The notes: generated by a model not told the origin, from the sequence alone. 64,000 nucleotides of DNA from Nakamurella sp. A5-74 (GCF_040438885.1 NZ_CP159218.1:2232001-2296000); one strand, 5' to 3'. Positions 1-9,276 are shown, numbered from the stretch's first letter. Made by a program: numbers and translations.

Positions 1-1343
1 CTGGCCAGCAGGATGACCCGCCGACCGGTCCTGGCCAGCTCGCTGACCCGTTCGCGCAGCGGGTCGTGCTCGACCAGCAGCACGTCGGGAGCGCCGAGGA
101 TCCAGGTCCCGCGGCCGGTGAAGCAGGCGGCGCTCCACTTGCGGGCCGAGTTGAAGGCGATGGTCGCGATCCGGTCCCAGCCGTCCGGCGGGTCGATGGA
201 CGCCGCGACCGCCTTGAGCGTGCCGTTGGCGTTGGCATCGTCGGCGAGCGCACCGAGGGCGCAGCGCAGTTCGTCCTCACCGACGCCGTCGTCGTTGCCG
301 CGTGGATCGCCGATCACGTGGATGTCCTCGAAGGCGATGTCGCCGACCGTCAGGGTGCCGGTCTTGTCCAGGCACACCACGTCGACCCTGGCCAGCCCCT
401 CGACAGCCGGGAGTTCTTGCACCAGCACCTGTTTACGGGTCAGCTGGACGGCGGCGAGCAGGAAGGCGACCGAGGTGAGCAGCACCAGACCCTCCGGGAC
501 CAGCCCGACGAGTCCACCGGTGGAGCGGATCACCACCTGTCGCCAGCCCTGGTCACCGACCACCCTGGCCTGGGAGAAGATCTGCAGCGGGAGGGCGATC
601 ACGATCACCCAGGTGATGTATTTGAGCAGGGTGTTGACCGACGACTGGATCTCGGAGTGGGCGCGGGTGAACTTCCTGGCCTCGGCGGCGATCTTGTTGG
701 CGTAGGCGTCCGGTCCGACCTGCGCTGCCTCGAACCGTCCGATCCCGGCCACCACCGACGTACCGGAACGCACCTCGTCGCCCGGACGTTTCCCGACGGC
801 ATCCGACTCTCCGGTGAGGTTCGACTCGTCGAGTTCCAGCCCGTCGCCGGAGCGGACGAAGCCGTCGGCGGGTACCTGGTCGCCGCTGCGCAGCTCGACC
901 AGGTCGTCCTGCACGACCTCGGCGGTGGGGACCTCGACGACGACGCCGTCCCGCACCACCCGGGTGATCGGCGCGTTGAGCAGCGCGAGCCGATCGAGTT
1001 TCCGCTTCGCCAGGACCTCCTGGACGATGCCGATCAGTGAGTTCGCCACCAGGATCAGCCCGAACAGACCGTCGGCGATCGAGCCGGTGATGAGGATGAG
1101 CACGAACAGCGCGCCCAGGATCGCGTTGAAGCGGGTCAGGACGTTCGCCTTGATGATCTCCCAGACGCTGCGTGAGGAGCGGGTGTCGACGGCGTTGGTC
1201 CGTCCGGCGGCCGTGCGTTCGGCCACCTGGTCAGCAGTCAGGCCGGTGTCGGGGGTGTCGGCACCAGAGCTGATCGGGCCGGCGGTCGACGAAGCTGTGG
1301 TCGGCGCGTGCTCGGCGGCCCCTTGAGTCGTCACACCGGACAT
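1..1343 (-). CDS. P-type cation-transporting ATPase (CtpE-like), partial: 3' end outside window
   Basis: This is the N-terminal 447 residues of a P-type ATPase, which pumps cations across the membrane using ATP. The ATG at 1343 opens an unbroken frame to the left edge. Membrane helices lie at about residues 72–112 and 240–300. The actuator loop has TGES at about 177–180, the M4 motif is PEGL (283–286), and the phosphorylation site is DKTGT with Asp326. Near the edge the nucleotide-binding domain shows LGAPDVL, where many relatives have KGAPDVL. The TGES, PEGL and LGAPDVL combination resembles mycobacterial CtpE, a calcium-transporting type, but ion choice cannot be read here. The gene is divergent from lnt. 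The rest of the N domain, the hinge and the last helices lie outside the window. Confidence 0.9.
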   Translation of the reverse strand, partial: MSGVTTQGAAEHAPTTASSTAGPISSGADTPDTGLTADQVAERTAAGRTNAVDTRSSRSVWEIIKANVLTRFNAILGALFVLILITGSIADGLFGLILVANSLIGIVQEVLAKRKLDRLALLNAPITRVVRDGVVVEVPTAEVVQDDLVELRSGDQVPADGFVRSGDGLELDESNLTGESDAVGKRPGDEVRSGTSVVAGIGRFEAAQVGPDAYANKIAAEARKFTRAHSEIQSSVNTLLKYITWVIVIALPLQIFSQARVVGDQGWRQVVIRSTGGLVGLVPEGLVLLTSVAFLLAAVQLTRKQVLVQELPAVEGLARVDVVCLDKTGTLTVGDIAFEDIHVIGDPRGNDDGVGEDELRCALGALADDANANGTLKAVAASIDPPDGWDRIATIAFNSARKWSAACFTGRGTWILGAPDVLLVEHDPLRERVSELARTGRRVILLA

Positions 1344-1454
1344 TCTCCCAGACCGGCTGCCGACCCGTGGCTGCATGGACTCGGAGAGCGCGGCCCCCCG
1401 GGCCGATCACCACCGGCACGGCGACAGGTCTCCGTCGACGGATGCTTCACTGGT

Positions 1455-3236
1455 GTGGTGTCCCGATCGCTGCCGCGCCCCGTACTGACCGGCCTGCCGG
1501 GAAGCCGTCCGATCAGGGTGCTGCTGCGGCTGGTCAGCGCGGTCGCCGGTGGCCTCGCGGTCTACGGTTCCTTCGCCCCGTCGACCCTGTGGTGGCTGGC
1601 GCCCATCGGCATTGCGCTGGCGGGTCTGTCCGTGACGGGGTTGCGCGGCCGATCCGCGTTCTGGATGTTCGGCCTGGCCGGCGCCTCGTTCTACGTCCCA
1701 CTGCTGTCCTGGACCGGGGTCTACGTCGGAGCCGTGCCCTGGCTGGCCCTGGCGATCGTCGTGTCCCTGCTGACTGCGCCCGTCGGGCTGGCTCTGGTGT
1801 GGCTGCGCAGGCTTCCTGCATGGCCGCTGTGGGCCGCGGGGGCCTGGGTGGCGGGGGAGGCGCTGCGCGCCCGTTGGCCGTTCGGTGGGTTCGGCTGGGG
1901 ATCGCTGGCCTTCGGTCAGCCGGACGGCCCGCTGCTGCCACTGGCCTCGTTGTTCGGGTCGACGGCGATCAGCTTCGCCGTGGCTGCCATCGGCTTCTCG
2001 CTGACCGTGCTGCTGCGGTCCGCGATGGCCAGAGTCGCCCTGGCGTGCGCCGAGCGACCCGGACCGACACCGCAGCACCCGGAGCCGGGAGGAGTGCGCC
2101 GACTCTCCTGGCGCCCGCTCGGCGTGATCGCCGGCGTCGTCGTCGTTGTGGCCTGCTCGAACCTCACGACCGTGCACTCCGACGTACTCGATGCCGCCCC
2201 GACCGCTCCGATCGCCGTCATCCAGGGCAACGTGCCGAGGGCCGGGCTCGAGTTCAACGCCCAACGCAGGGCGGTGCTCGACAACCATGCGGCGCGGACC
2301 CACGAGTTGGCGGCCGCGGTACGCGCCGGCGCCCAACCGCGGCCGTCGGTGGTGCTCTGGCCGGAGAACTCCTCGGACATCGATCCGTTCGCCAATCCCG
2401 ACGCGGCCCAGGTGATCCAGTCGGCGGCCGACGACATCGGGGTCCCGATCCTGGTCGGAGCGGTCGTCGCGGCGGACCAGCCCGGCCGCAACTACAACAT
2501 GGGCATCGTCTGGAACCCGGGGACGGGACCGACGGGGGAGACGTACACCAAACGGCATCCGGTGCCCTTCGCCGAGTACATGCCCTACCGGTCGTTCTTC
2601 CGGACCTTCTCCGCCCAGGTCGATCTGCTGCGCTCGGAGTTCCTGCCGGGTCAGCGACCCGGGAATTTCGTCATCAACGGCATCCCGATCGGCGATCTGA
2701 TCTGTTTCGAGATCGTGGAGAACGATCTGACTGCCGACATCGTCCGCGGCGGCGCCCGGGTGCTGGTGGTACAGACCAACAATGCAACTTTCGGCTACAC
2801 CGACGAGACCTACCAGCAGCAGGCGATGAGTCGGGTCCGAGCTGTCGAGTACGGCCGTGAGGTGCTCATCACCGCGACGAGCGGGGTCTCTGCCGTCATC
2901 CGACCCGACGGGTCGGTGGCGGCGACGGTGCCGCTGTTCACTCCCGGATTCCTCGTCCCGACCGTCCCGCTGCTCTCCGGGACGACCCTCGGCGGTGTGC
3001 TGGGGCCGTATTTCGAGTGGACCGTCACCGTGCTGGTGCTGCTGGCCCTCGGCTGGACCTGGTGGCGGCTCCGGCGGCATCGACAACCGCCGGGGGCGCC
3101 CACCGCGACGGGTGACTCCGTCCGGCACGATCCGCCGGCGGCCGACGAGTCGCCCACCGGTCCGCTACCGTCGGTGGGCGCAGCCGTCGCCCCGGCCGAC
3201 GACAGAGCAACCGAGCAGGAGGAACCCCGAACGTGA
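1455..3236 (+). CDS. lnt: Apolipoprotein N-acyltransferase Lnt
   Basis: This enzyme transfers an acyl chain to the N-terminal cysteine of lipoproteins in the plasma membrane. An N-terminal block of about six membrane helices is followed by a nitrilase (CN-hydrolase) domain and a last helix near the C-terminus. The catalytic triad is visible: Glu in LWPENSSD (about residue 304), Lys in [16 protein letters not shown] (about 366) and Cys in IGDLICFE (about 417). The frame is open from 1308, but the divergent ATPase starts at 1343, so I place the start at the GTG at 1455; the GTG at 1458 is equally possible. The stop overlaps the GTG of the mannose synthase by four bases. In mycobacteria the two activities are fused in one Ppm1 protein; here they are separate but coupled. 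Confidence 0.9.
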   Translation: MVSRSLPRPVLTGLPGSRPIRVLLRLVSAVAGGLAVYGSFAPSTLWWLAPIGIALAGLSVTGLRGRSAFWMFGLAGASFYVPLLSWTGVYVGAVPWLALAIVVSLLTAPVGLALVWLRRLPAWPLWAAGAWVAGEALRARWPFGGFGWGSLAFGQPDGPLLPLASLFGSTAISFAVAAIGFSLTVLLRSAMARVALACAERPGPTPQHPEPGGVRRLSWRPLGVIAGVVVVVACSNLTTVHSDVLDAAPTAPIAVIQGNVPRAGLEFNAQRRAVLDNHAARTHELAAAVRAGAQPRPSVVLWPENSSDIDPFANPDAAQVIQSAADDIGVPILVGAVVAADQPGRNYNMGIVWNPGTGPTGETYTKRHPVPFAEYMPYRSFFRTFSAQVDLLRSEFLPGQRPGNFVINGIPIGDLICFEIVENDLTADIVRGGARVLVVQTNNATFGYTDETYQQQAMSRVRAVEYGREVLITATSGVSAVIRPDGSVAATVPLFTPGFLVPTVPLLSGTTLGGVLGPYFEWTVTVLVLLALGWTWWRLRRHRQPPGAPTATGDSVRHDPPAADESPTGPLPSVGAAVAPADDRATEQEEPRT

Positions 3237-4024
3237 CATCGCAGCAACCGGCCGACGAGCGGGTACTGGTGATCGTGCCGACCTACAACGAGCGGGAGAA
3301 CCTGCCGTTGGTCCTGGACAGGCTGCGTGTTGCCGTGCCGGACGCGGACGTGCTCGTCGTCGACGACGGTTCACCCGACGGTACCGGCGAGATCGCCGAC
3401 CAGCGGGCAGCAGCCGACGATCGCATCTCCGTGATGCACCGCACCGAGAAGAACGGTCTCGGCGCCGCCTACATCGCCGGATTCGGCTGGGGGCTCGATC
3501 GCGGCTACGACATCCTGGTCGAGATGGATGCCGACGGCTCGCACCCACCGGAGCACTTGCCGCGCCTGCTCTCCGCCTCCGCGCACGCCGACCTGGTGAT
3601 CGGGTCCCGCTACGTCCCCGGCGGCAAGATCATGAACTGGCCGGTCTCGCGGCATCTGATCTCCCGAGGCGGCAATCTCTACGTGCGGGCAGCCCTGGGG
3701 CTCGGCGTCAAGGACGTCACCGCCGGGTACCGCGCGTACCGGTCGCAGGTGCTGCGCACGTTGGATCTTCCTACGGTGTCGTCCCGCGGGTACTGCTTCC
3801 AGGTCGAGATGACGATGCGCACGGTCGATGCCGGGTTCGCCGTCGCCGAGGTGCCGATCACGTTCACCGAACGCGAGATCGGTGAGTCGAAGATGAGCGG
3901 CGACATCGTGCAGGAGGCGTACGTCAACGTCACCAAGTGGGGCATCGGTCGCCGCTGGAACCAGTTGCGGCACCTCGGATCCCGGTCGGGAACCAGGAAT
4001 CCGGAGTCGGTCCGCAGCAGCTGA
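3233..4024 (+). CDS. ppm1: Polyprenol-monophosphomannose synthase (GT2)
   Basis: This cytoplasmic glycosyltransferase makes polyprenyl-phosphate mannose from GDP-mannose, the mannose donor for lipomannan, lipoarabinomannan and protein O-mannosylation. It has a single GT2 domain of 263 residues. The nucleotide-binding start is [11 protein letters not shown], followed by [10 protein letters not shown], the metal-binding DAD in EMDADGSHP and the GSRYVPGG motif, all typical of dolichol-phosphate mannose synthases. The GTG start overlaps the lnt stop as GTGA, indicating translational coupling. There are no membrane segments. A hairpin terminator follows the stop codon, and rbpA is convergent beyond it. 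Confidence 0.93.
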   Translation: MTSQQPADERVLVIVPTYNERENLPLVLDRLRVAVPDADVLVVDDGSPDGTGEIADQRAAADDRISVMHRTEKNGLGAAYIAGFGWGLDRGYDILVEMDADGSHPPEHLPRLLSASAHADLVIGSRYVPGGKIMNWPVSRHLISRGGNLYVRAALGLGVKDVTAGYRAYRSQVLRTLDLPTVSSRGYCFQVEMTMRTVDAGFAVAEVPITFTEREIGESKMSGDIVQEAYVNVTKWGIGRRWNQLRHLGSRSGTRNPESVRSS

Positions 4025-4040
4025 CGGGCATGAGAACGAG

Positions 4041-4059
4041 ACCGGTCGCATCGACCGGT
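4041..4059. terminator. Bidirectional hairpin between ppm1 and rbpA
   Basis: ACCGGTCG and CGACCGGT form a perfect 8-bp stem with a 3-base loop between the convergent ppm1 and rbpA genes. There is no T-run, which is usual for actinobacterial hairpin terminators. Confidence 0.6.
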
Positions 4060-4100
4060 CCCGTGTCATCACGTGTCGCCGGCTCGTCGCCGGAACAGGG

Positions 4101-4442
4101 TCACTGCAGGGTGCGACGGGCCTTCAGCTCGTCCAGCTTCTCGGTGAGGATCTCGTCGAGTTCCTCGACCGAACGACGCTCCAGCAACATGTCCCAGTGC
4201 GTGCGGGGTGGTTTGACAGCCTTGCCCTCGGGCGCGGATCCGTCCACAAGGGTGGACTCCAGACCATGCATGCGGCAGTCCCAGACACCGGGCAGGTCGG
4301 CGTCGTCGGCCAGCGGCACGGTGAACTTGTGGTCGCGGGGGCAGGCATAGGTCGCGGTGCGACGGGGGGCCAGATCGTGGTTGCGGTCAGCCTCGTAGCT
4401 CGTTGCCCCGAGCCGTGATCCTCGAAGGACGCGGTCAGCCAT
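4101..4442 (-). CDS. rbpA: RNA polymerase-binding protein RbpA
   Basis: RbpA binds the RNA polymerase beta' zipper and sigma and stabilises the open complex; it is found only in actinobacteria. The protein has 113 residues, normal for the family. The N-terminal tail begins MADRVLRGSRLGATSYE. The zinc-ribbon core has YACPRDHKF and VWDCRMHG, the basic linker follows, and the C-terminal sigma-interaction domain contains THWDMLLERRSVEELDEIL. The ATG at 4442 is preceded by GGGAAG at a good distance. Longer upstream translation in this frame runs into unrelated remnants and is not part of the gene. On the minus strand, TAGACT (4583–4588) could be the -10 of its promoter. Confidence 0.95.
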   Translation of the reverse strand: MADRVLRGSRLGATSYEADRNHDLAPRRTATYACPRDHKFTVPLADDADLPGVWDCRMHGLESTLVDGSAPEGKAVKPPRTHWDMLLERRSVEELDEILTEKLDELKARRTLQ

Positions 4443-4677
4443 GGTCTTCCCTTCTGTGCGCCGGATGGATCGGCGCGGATTGTGGAGCAGTGATCGAGCA
4501 CCCATGACAACGCTGCGTCGCCAGGGATTCTTCCGCCCCCGGTGCAACGGCACCAGGACACGGGCACATCGGGGGACACCCCAGTCTAGTCGAAGTCCGT
4601 GGCGATGACGATCGGTGCGTGAGCGTGCCCGTCGAGCACCTCGGCCGGAAACGTGTCCCGCCCGCGCGAAGCCCGGT

Positions 4678-4758
4678 TCAGTCCTCGATGAGCGGGATCG
4701 TGGCGTCTCCCGAGGACGGTCCGAGGTCACCGATCCGGTAGTGCCTGCCGCACAAAAG
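4678..4758 (-). pseudogene. 3' remnant of a native thymidine kinase gene
   Basis: The last 26 codons before the TGA at 4678 read as the C-terminus of thymidine kinase, ending in a near match (HYRIGDLGPSSGDATIP) to the end of the intact kinase at 20059–20694. Similarity stops at about 4758, where an unrelated membrane-protein fragment starts in another frame. The matching 5' remnant lies at 20979–21128 on the same strand. The two pieces together cover only the two ends of the gene; about 155 internal codons are missing from both. Confidence 0.75.
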
Positions 4759-5020
4759 CCACAGGTCATGGTGATCCGGGTGCCCCAGGACTCGCCGTAC
4801 AACTGGACGTCGGCCGTCAACGGGTTCGCCGAGGTCTGGGTCAGCTCGGAGCTGACGGTCGGGCTGTCGCGGTTGGTCAGCACGATCGGCACCACGATCG
4901 CCGCGGCAGCCACCACCGCCGCGGCCACCAGGATCGCCACCCGGCGCCGCACGGTCCGCGGCACCGGCGGCTGGATCAGAAGCCGAATCCGCATCCGGAT
5001 CACCGGCCGGACCAGCAGGT
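4752..5020 (-). pseudogene. Fragment of a membrane anti-sigma-like protein
   Basis: In one frame the minus strand encodes a basic stretch, one hydrophobic helix rich in Ala and Val, and then a Ser/Thr-rich part ending in ESWGTRITMTCGFC. The pattern of SWGT, hydrophobic, TC near the C-terminus is seen in zf-HC2-type anti-sigma proteins, but no zinc-binding HXXXCXXC is present here because the N-terminal half is missing. The frame runs straight into the thymidine kinase remnant. Between 5020 and 5240 another frame reads as protein-like sequence that I do not recognise. I take the region as debris at the island's left junction. Confidence 0.4.
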
Positions 5021-5260
5021 GGCCGTCGCGAGCTGTTGATCCGGGGCGCGATGCTGGCGCTGGCGGCAGCCATCGGCACCGTGCTGGTCGTCTTCCGCGC
5101 CGGTGACGCCGGCGCCCGCGCCGTTGGGGAAGGCGTCGGCGGCCAACAGTCCAGCTTCGGGGCACTGGACGAACTCGACCTGCTGGAGCGACAGGCCATG
5201 GTCATCGCAGGCCGGCCCGTCGGCCGGACCGCGGTTGATGGCGGCCCGGCCGACCGATGG

Positions 5261-6622
5261 TCAGCGCGGGGGGAACTGCGAGTCCGGCAACGGTTGGGCG
5301 AGGTTCGCCGTCGGTGCCTTCGCGGTGAAACCGATGACGGCGCAATTGATGTTGACGCCCACTGAACCGTAAGGTGCGGGCTTGCCCGTCGCCGGGTCGA
5401 CTCCGGTCAGCAGGTCTGGTCGGCTGGCCGCCAGGTTGAATACCTGGTTCTCGTCGATCTGTCGGGTGTTCAGCCCCTGCTCGACGGCCTTCGGTGTCCA
5501 CAGACCTAGTTGGGCGTCCCACAGCGGGCTGTAGGCCTTGGAGTGGCGGGCATCGGTGAGGGTCGGGAAGTCCCCGAACACGTTGAGCAGATCTCCACCG
5601 TTGCGCAGAGCTTGGATCAGCAGGATGTCGTGAGCCGATGCGTCACGCCCGATGAGCCCGTCAGTTGCCAGATGCCCAAACCCCTGCGCCTGCGGATTGT
5701 TGCGGCCGGTTTGCCCGTTGATGAAGCCGAACAGCCGTTCCCGCGCGGAGCCAAGGAAATCGTCGCCGCCGTTGTAGGCGGCCCGGTCCAGCGCCGGGGC
5801 ATAGGTGGCTCGTTCGAGCACCGCGGTCAACGGTTGGCCGGCGTCGGTACTCAGGTAGATGATGGGTTGGCCGGCGTCGAAGCCCTTGATGAACAGCATG
5901 TCCACCCACGACTCGTAGTACTTTCCGGGCGGGGCCGGCGGCGCGATGTGTACGCCGAGGACCCGGTCGGCGGTGTTGGTGTGGTGGTCGACGTCGAACA
6001 TGCCGTCGCCGGTGGCGACGATCGGTGCGCTGTACACCACTTCTGACCCAGCGATCTTGATGAACGGACTGTAGTGCGGGCCACCGACGGCACCGGGCTG
6101 GAAGCTGGTCAGTGGGAAACCGGTAGGGCCGGGAACGGCCATCCGAGTCGGCGAGAAGTCCGGCGCATCCTGGAAGTCGACAACGGCCTGCCCGAACCGG
6201 TTCTGTTGCGGCGTAGGGGATTCCAGCTTGACGGTCTGCACGCAGCTATGGCAGCCGATGGCCAGGTTGGCCAGCTTCGGCGCGTAATTGATGCCGAGAT
6301 CCGCTGCCAGCCCGCTGTCCGATGCGTCGAGCAGCACGAACCATGCAGTCTTGCCGTGTGCCTTGCCCTTGTACAGCGGTAGCCGCACCGTTTCCCGGGA
6401 CAGATCCACCTGCAGAGCGCTTTCCAGGGTGAGATGGTCTCGCGGAAGCTGCCCGTCGAGCTGGCCGAGCCCGGCGTCGCCGCCCGCGCTGGCGCCAGCG
6501 CTGGCGGATCCCGCCGTGGCCTGTGAGGCGGTCAGCAGCCCCCCTGTCATGGTGACCGAAGCCGCGACGGCCAGGGTGATCAGCCGCGATCGGGCGCGGC
6601 CAGCCAACTGAGATTTGCGCAT
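5261..6622 (-). CDS. Secreted protein of unknown function
   Basis: The predicted protein has 453 residues. A signal peptide is clear: a basic start (MRKSQLAGRARSR), a hydrophobic core rich in Ala, Val and Thr, and an ASQATAG-type cleavage region near residue 35. The mature part has no membrane helix. It contains a CHSC pair, a DHHTNTADRV segment and IIYLSTDAGQPL repeats of beta character. I recognise no catalytic motif. The ATG at 6622 is preceded by AGGGAAGG. Upstream in-frame codons lack signal-peptide character. The gene lies at the left end of the island with no operon partner; the IS3 remnant follows upstream. Confidence 0.75.
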   Translation of the reverse strand: MRKSQLAGRARSRLITLAVAASVTMTGGLLTASQATAGSASAGASAGGDAGLGQLDGQLPRDHLTLESALQVDLSRETVRLPLYKGKAHGKTAWFVLLDASDSGLAADLGINYAPKLANLAIGCHSCVQTVKLESPTPQQNRFGQAVVDFQDAPDFSPTRMAVPGPTGFPLTSFQPGAVGGPHYSPFIKIAGSEVVYSAPIVATGDGMFDVDHHTNTADRVLGVHIAPPAPPGKYYESWVDMLFIKGFDAGQPIIYLSTDAGQPLTAVLERATYAPALDRAAYNGGDDFLGSARERLFGFINGQTGRNNPQAQGFGHLATDGLIGRDASAHDILLIQALRNGGDLLNVFGDFPTLTDARHSKAYSPLWDAQLGLWTPKAVEQGLNTRQIDENQVFNLAASRPDLLTGVDPATGKPAPYGSVGVNINCAVIGFTAKAPTANLAQPLPDSQFPPR

Positions 6623-6796
6623 GGTGTTTGCCTTCCCTAGGGATCGACATGTCCAGGGCGGAAACACATTCGCCGCGATGGCGGATGTCATGTCGGTAGA
6701 GCCGACACGACGAAAAGATCCGTCCTGCCCGGAAATCCAGTGGCTCTTCACGATTAACCGTGGCACCGACGAACCGTCGATCACAGAACAGGCGGC

Positions 6797-7135
6797 TTAC
6801 GTAGTTCTTACCGGCGACTGACTGATGGTCGGTACCGCCGGCTCGCCCCGGCTGGGTTCCTGTTTCAGGATCGCCACGTCCTCGCGCAGCCGCCGGTTCT
6901 CAGCCTTGAGCTTCCGGATCTCTTCCAACTCCTGGGTCGTAACACCTTCGCGGCCAGCAGCATCGACATCTGCCTGAATCACCCACCGGCGCACGGATTC
7001 CTGCCCGACGCCCAACTGCTTCGCCACGGCCGCTGACGCGGCCGTCAACGACGGGTACTGCCCTCGGTGCTCTGTCACCAGACGCACCGCACGAGCACAC
7101 AGCTCCGGATCGAATTGCTTCGGCATGCTGCTCAT
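6797..7135 (-). pseudogene. IS3-family OrfA remnant (helix-turn-helix transposase subunit)
   Basis: The frame encodes the DNA-binding OrfA of an IS3-type element: a MPKQFDPELCARAVRLV start, an HTH with VAKQLGVGQESVRRWV, and a leucine-zipper-like helix ending EEIRKLKAENRRLREDVAILK. After ILK, where intact relatives continue with AxxFFAxELDP and frameshift into OrfB, the sequence changes to unrelated residues and stops. No OrfB with a DDE domain follows. The element is therefore truncated and should be unable to move by itself. Confidence 0.75.
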
Positions 7136-7151
7136 CCCTACAACTCACAAG

Positions 7152-7690
7152 GATGCGGCAGGAAACCTGGGGCGCTTCACCCAGGCCCAGTTCGAGATGT
7201 GGCGAGCCGTCATCGAGAGAACCCGAGTCGAGAGAAGACCTGCCGGTGACTACCTCCTCGCCGGGCGGCTGTACCCGACCTGCGGCGTCAAGTTCCGTGG
7301 GCGCTACGGCATGGTCGAAGACCGGACGACGCACTACGAGTGTCAGGAGCGGACGAACCGCAATGTCCTGGCCGCTGACCGGAAGTGCGTGGACGCCAAC
7401 ATCGTTGCTGCTGAGATCGAGGCCGCCGTCTGGAAGACCGTCCGCGACAGTCTCACCACCCCGGAGATGCTGGCGAACGTGGTGGCGACGAGCAGCGTTG
7501 GCAGTGGGGTCGACGGCATGGAGCAGATCAAGGCGATGAGCGTGCAGATCGAGAAACTGGAACTGGAGCTGGTTCAGGAGTTCCGACAACTGTCGAAGAT
7601 GGGATACAACGCTTCGATCTCCGCCAAGATGCTGTCAGAGAAGAAGGCTGGGCTGGATGCTGCGAAAACCGCTTGCGGTCGGCTCAGGCC
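7152..7690 (+). pseudogene. C-terminal remnant of a large serine recombinase
   Basis: About 180 residues match the recombinase zinc-ribbon and coiled-coil part of large serine integrases: FTQAQFEMWRAVIERTR, then LLAGRLYPTCGVKFRGRYG, a second Cys in HYECQER, then a helix VAAEIEAAVWKTVRD and a coiled coil. The zinc ribbon seems degenerate, because the first CXXC has only one Cys. The catalytic N-terminal domain is absent, as the 5' side begins abruptly beside the IS3 remnant. The frame continues to a stop at 7748 over the 3' end of the convergent SDR gene. This may be a trace of the enzyme that integrated part of the island. Confidence 0.6.
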
Positions 7691-8409
7691 ACGAACGATC
7701 CAAGGAGTTCGTCGAGCCAGGGGTAAAACTGGTCGGCCGGATTGCTGAGCCGAGATTTGAGCTCCCTTGTCGACTCATCGGCTAGCACTTCGATCGCACC
7801 ACTTGTGACGCCTTCGTAGGCCTGGGCGACCACGCTCTTGGCGCTGACCTTCGGCACGTCCCATCGTTGCGACATGGGAGTGTCGACCATGCCTACGAGA
7901 AGGCCGATTACCTGGACACCCCGGCCTTGCAGCTCCGTCCGGAGGGCGTTGGTGGCCGACCACATGGCCGCCTTGGACGCTGCGTACCCGGTGGGAATAT
8001 TGATCCAGGCCGCTGCGGACAGGACGTTGAGGATCGTGCCGCCGCCGTTGGCCATCAGTACGGGGCTGAACGCGTTCGCGACACCGAGCGTCCCGAAGAA
8101 ATTCGTCTCGAAGATGCGCCGAAGATCCTGCTCCGGGCCGGAGATGGAGTCGCCGGCGGGTGCGATGCCGGCGTTGTTGACCAGCAGGTCGACGTCCGGT
8201 GCGGCCGCGGCGGCACGAGCAACGTCGTCGGCATCCGTGATGTCGAGGGACAAGGGCTGGATCCGGGGATCGTCCCAGTGTTGCGGCGTGCGCGCTGCGG
8301 CGTAGACCTTCGCGGCTTCACGGGCGAGCGCCTGGTGCACGAACTCCGCTCCGAGGCCGCCGTTGGCGCCCGTGACGAGAACTGTCCGACCATCGAGTGA
8401 TGCGTTCAT
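7684..8409 (-). CDS. SDR-family oxidoreductase
   Basis: This is a short-chain dehydrogenase of 241 residues with a Rossmann fold, acting in the cytoplasm with NAD(P)H. The cofactor motif TGANGGLG lies at about residues 13–20. LLVNNAGIAP is the structural NNAG motif, and the catalytic Tyr-Lys appears as YAASKAA, with the Ser in SAAAWI upstream. The substrate cannot be inferred. It is divergent from a TetR regulator, and the space between them contains two GGGGAC-type palindromes, so it is very probably the regulator's target. Confidence 0.88.
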   Translation of the reverse strand: MNASLDGRTVLVTGANGGLGAEFVHQALAREAAKVYAAARTPQHWDDPRIQPLSLDITDADDVARAAAAAPDVDLLVNNAGIAPAGDSISGPEQDLRRIFETNFFGTLGVANAFSPVLMANGGGTILNVLSAAAWINIPTGYAASKAAMWSATNALRTELQGRGVQVIGLLVGMVDTPMSQRWDVPKVSAKSVVAQAYEGVTSGAIEVLADESTRELKSRLSNPADQFYPWLDELLGSFVA

Positions 8410-8428
8410 TCCAACCCCTTGCTAAATT

Positions 8429-8467
8429 GGGGACTGTCCCCACAAACAGTATGTAGGGACAGTCCCC
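8429..8467. promoter_or_regulatory. Double palindromic operator between SDR and TetR genes
   Basis: GGGGACTGTCCCC (8429–8441) is a 13-bp palindrome. GGGACAGTCCCC (8456–8467) is nearly the same palindrome again, and the two are also inverted copies of each other about an odd spacer. They lie in the 82-bp space between the divergent SDR and TetR genes, the usual place for an autoregulatory TetR operator bound by two dimers. Confidence 0.75.
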
Positions 8468-8491
8468 ACTTAAGCAAGAAGGGTTGCGATC

Positions 8492-9085
8492 ATGCCTGCC
8501 AAGACCCACACCGTGAGACCGTCTCGACCGATGCGGGCCGACGCCCAGCGCAACCGTGACGCGATCCTTCTCGCCGCGAGAGAGACCTTCGACAGCGACG
8601 GCGTGCTTGCCTCGCTCGACGGAATCGCCCTACGCGCGGGTGTCGGGAACGCCACCCTGTACCGCAATTTTCCGACCCGCGATGACCTTCTTGCCGCCGT
8701 CCTAGAGACCAGCGTCGAGCTAGCGCTCAATGAGGCGGACGGCCTCGCGAGTTCACTGCCACCGCGAGAGGCACTCGCTGAGTGGCTCTTCCGGCTGACC
8801 TGGCAGCTGCGTATTTGGCACGACCTGCCGTACTGCATCGCCACCGCCCGGGCCGATCCCGGATCGTCCATGAATTCGGTTTGCAGCAATCCTCTGCTCG
8901 ATCGGACGGGCGCGCTTCTCGACAGGGCGCAGTCCATGGGAGTCGCTGTCCAGACGATCGCCGCGGACGAAGTGTTCGAGCTGGTCACCGCACTGTCATG
9001 GGGCGTTGACCGGTACGGGGACGACAAGGCGGCCGCCCGCCGTCGCGTCGATGTCGCGACAGCAGGCATCTTCACCTCCAGGTAG
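8492..9085 (+). CDS. TetR-family transcriptional regulator
   Basis: The protein has 197 residues. The N-terminal TetR HTH spans about 17–65: RADAQRNRDAILLAARETF, then SLDGIALRAGVGNATLYRNF, which is a textbook recognition helix. The C-terminal ligand-binding domain is not diagnostic for an inducer. The ATG at 8492 has AGAAGGG upstream. The gene is divergent from the SDR gene and should repress both through the palindromes between them. Confidence 0.9.
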   Translation: MPAKTHTVRPSRPMRADAQRNRDAILLAARETFDSDGVLASLDGIALRAGVGNATLYRNFPTRDDLLAAVLETSVELALNEADGLASSLPPREALAEWLFRLTWQLRIWHDLPYCIATARADPGSSMNSVCSNPLLDRTGALLDRAQSMGVAVQTIAADEVFELVTALSWGVDRYGDDKAAARRRVDVATAGIFTSR

Positions 9086-9189
9086 GTCATCTGCGCCCTT
9101 AGCTAAGGCTCTGTCCGTTTCCGTTGCACCCGCGGTGAGGGTTGGGCGGCGACGCGATGACGCTGTTAGTTGGCTGGGTCGGGGTCTGC

Positions 9190-9276
9190 TGGACCTGAGC
9201 TGCCCCGCGCATGACAGAGGTACGACCACCCATCGTGTGCGCGCGGGAGTTCCTGCCGGCGGCCAGTTCGCGGCCA
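9190..9276 (+). pseudogene. 5' part of a GGQFA-type gene cut by IS256-family insertion
   Basis: The frame upstream of the insertion sequence ends VRAGVPAGGQFAA. PAG-x-GGQFA followed by an HPE-like motif is a recurrent start region of small actinobacterial proteins of unknown role. Removing the insertion element and one copy of the 9-bp target duplication gives GGQFAAIAHPEAGADL, restoring the expected motif across the junction. The upstream limit of the gene is unclear. Confidence 0.5.
9268..9276. repeat. Left 9-bp target-site duplication
   Basis: TCGCGGCCA directly precedes the left inverted repeat of the IS256-family element and is repeated exactly at 10698–10706. Confidence 0.85.

Noticed and set aside
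1407-3128. 573-codon open frame on the minus strand opposite lnt
   Set aside because: Composition is Arg/Pro/Gly/His-rich with no motif. It is the usual antisense shadow of a high-GC gene, and Lnt on the plus strand has its full catalytic triad.
4443-5165. Long upstream extension of RbpA in the same frame
   Set aside because: The extension is a membrane fragment plus out-of-frame thymidine kinase tail. RbpA begins at the conserved MADRVLRG with its own ribosome site.
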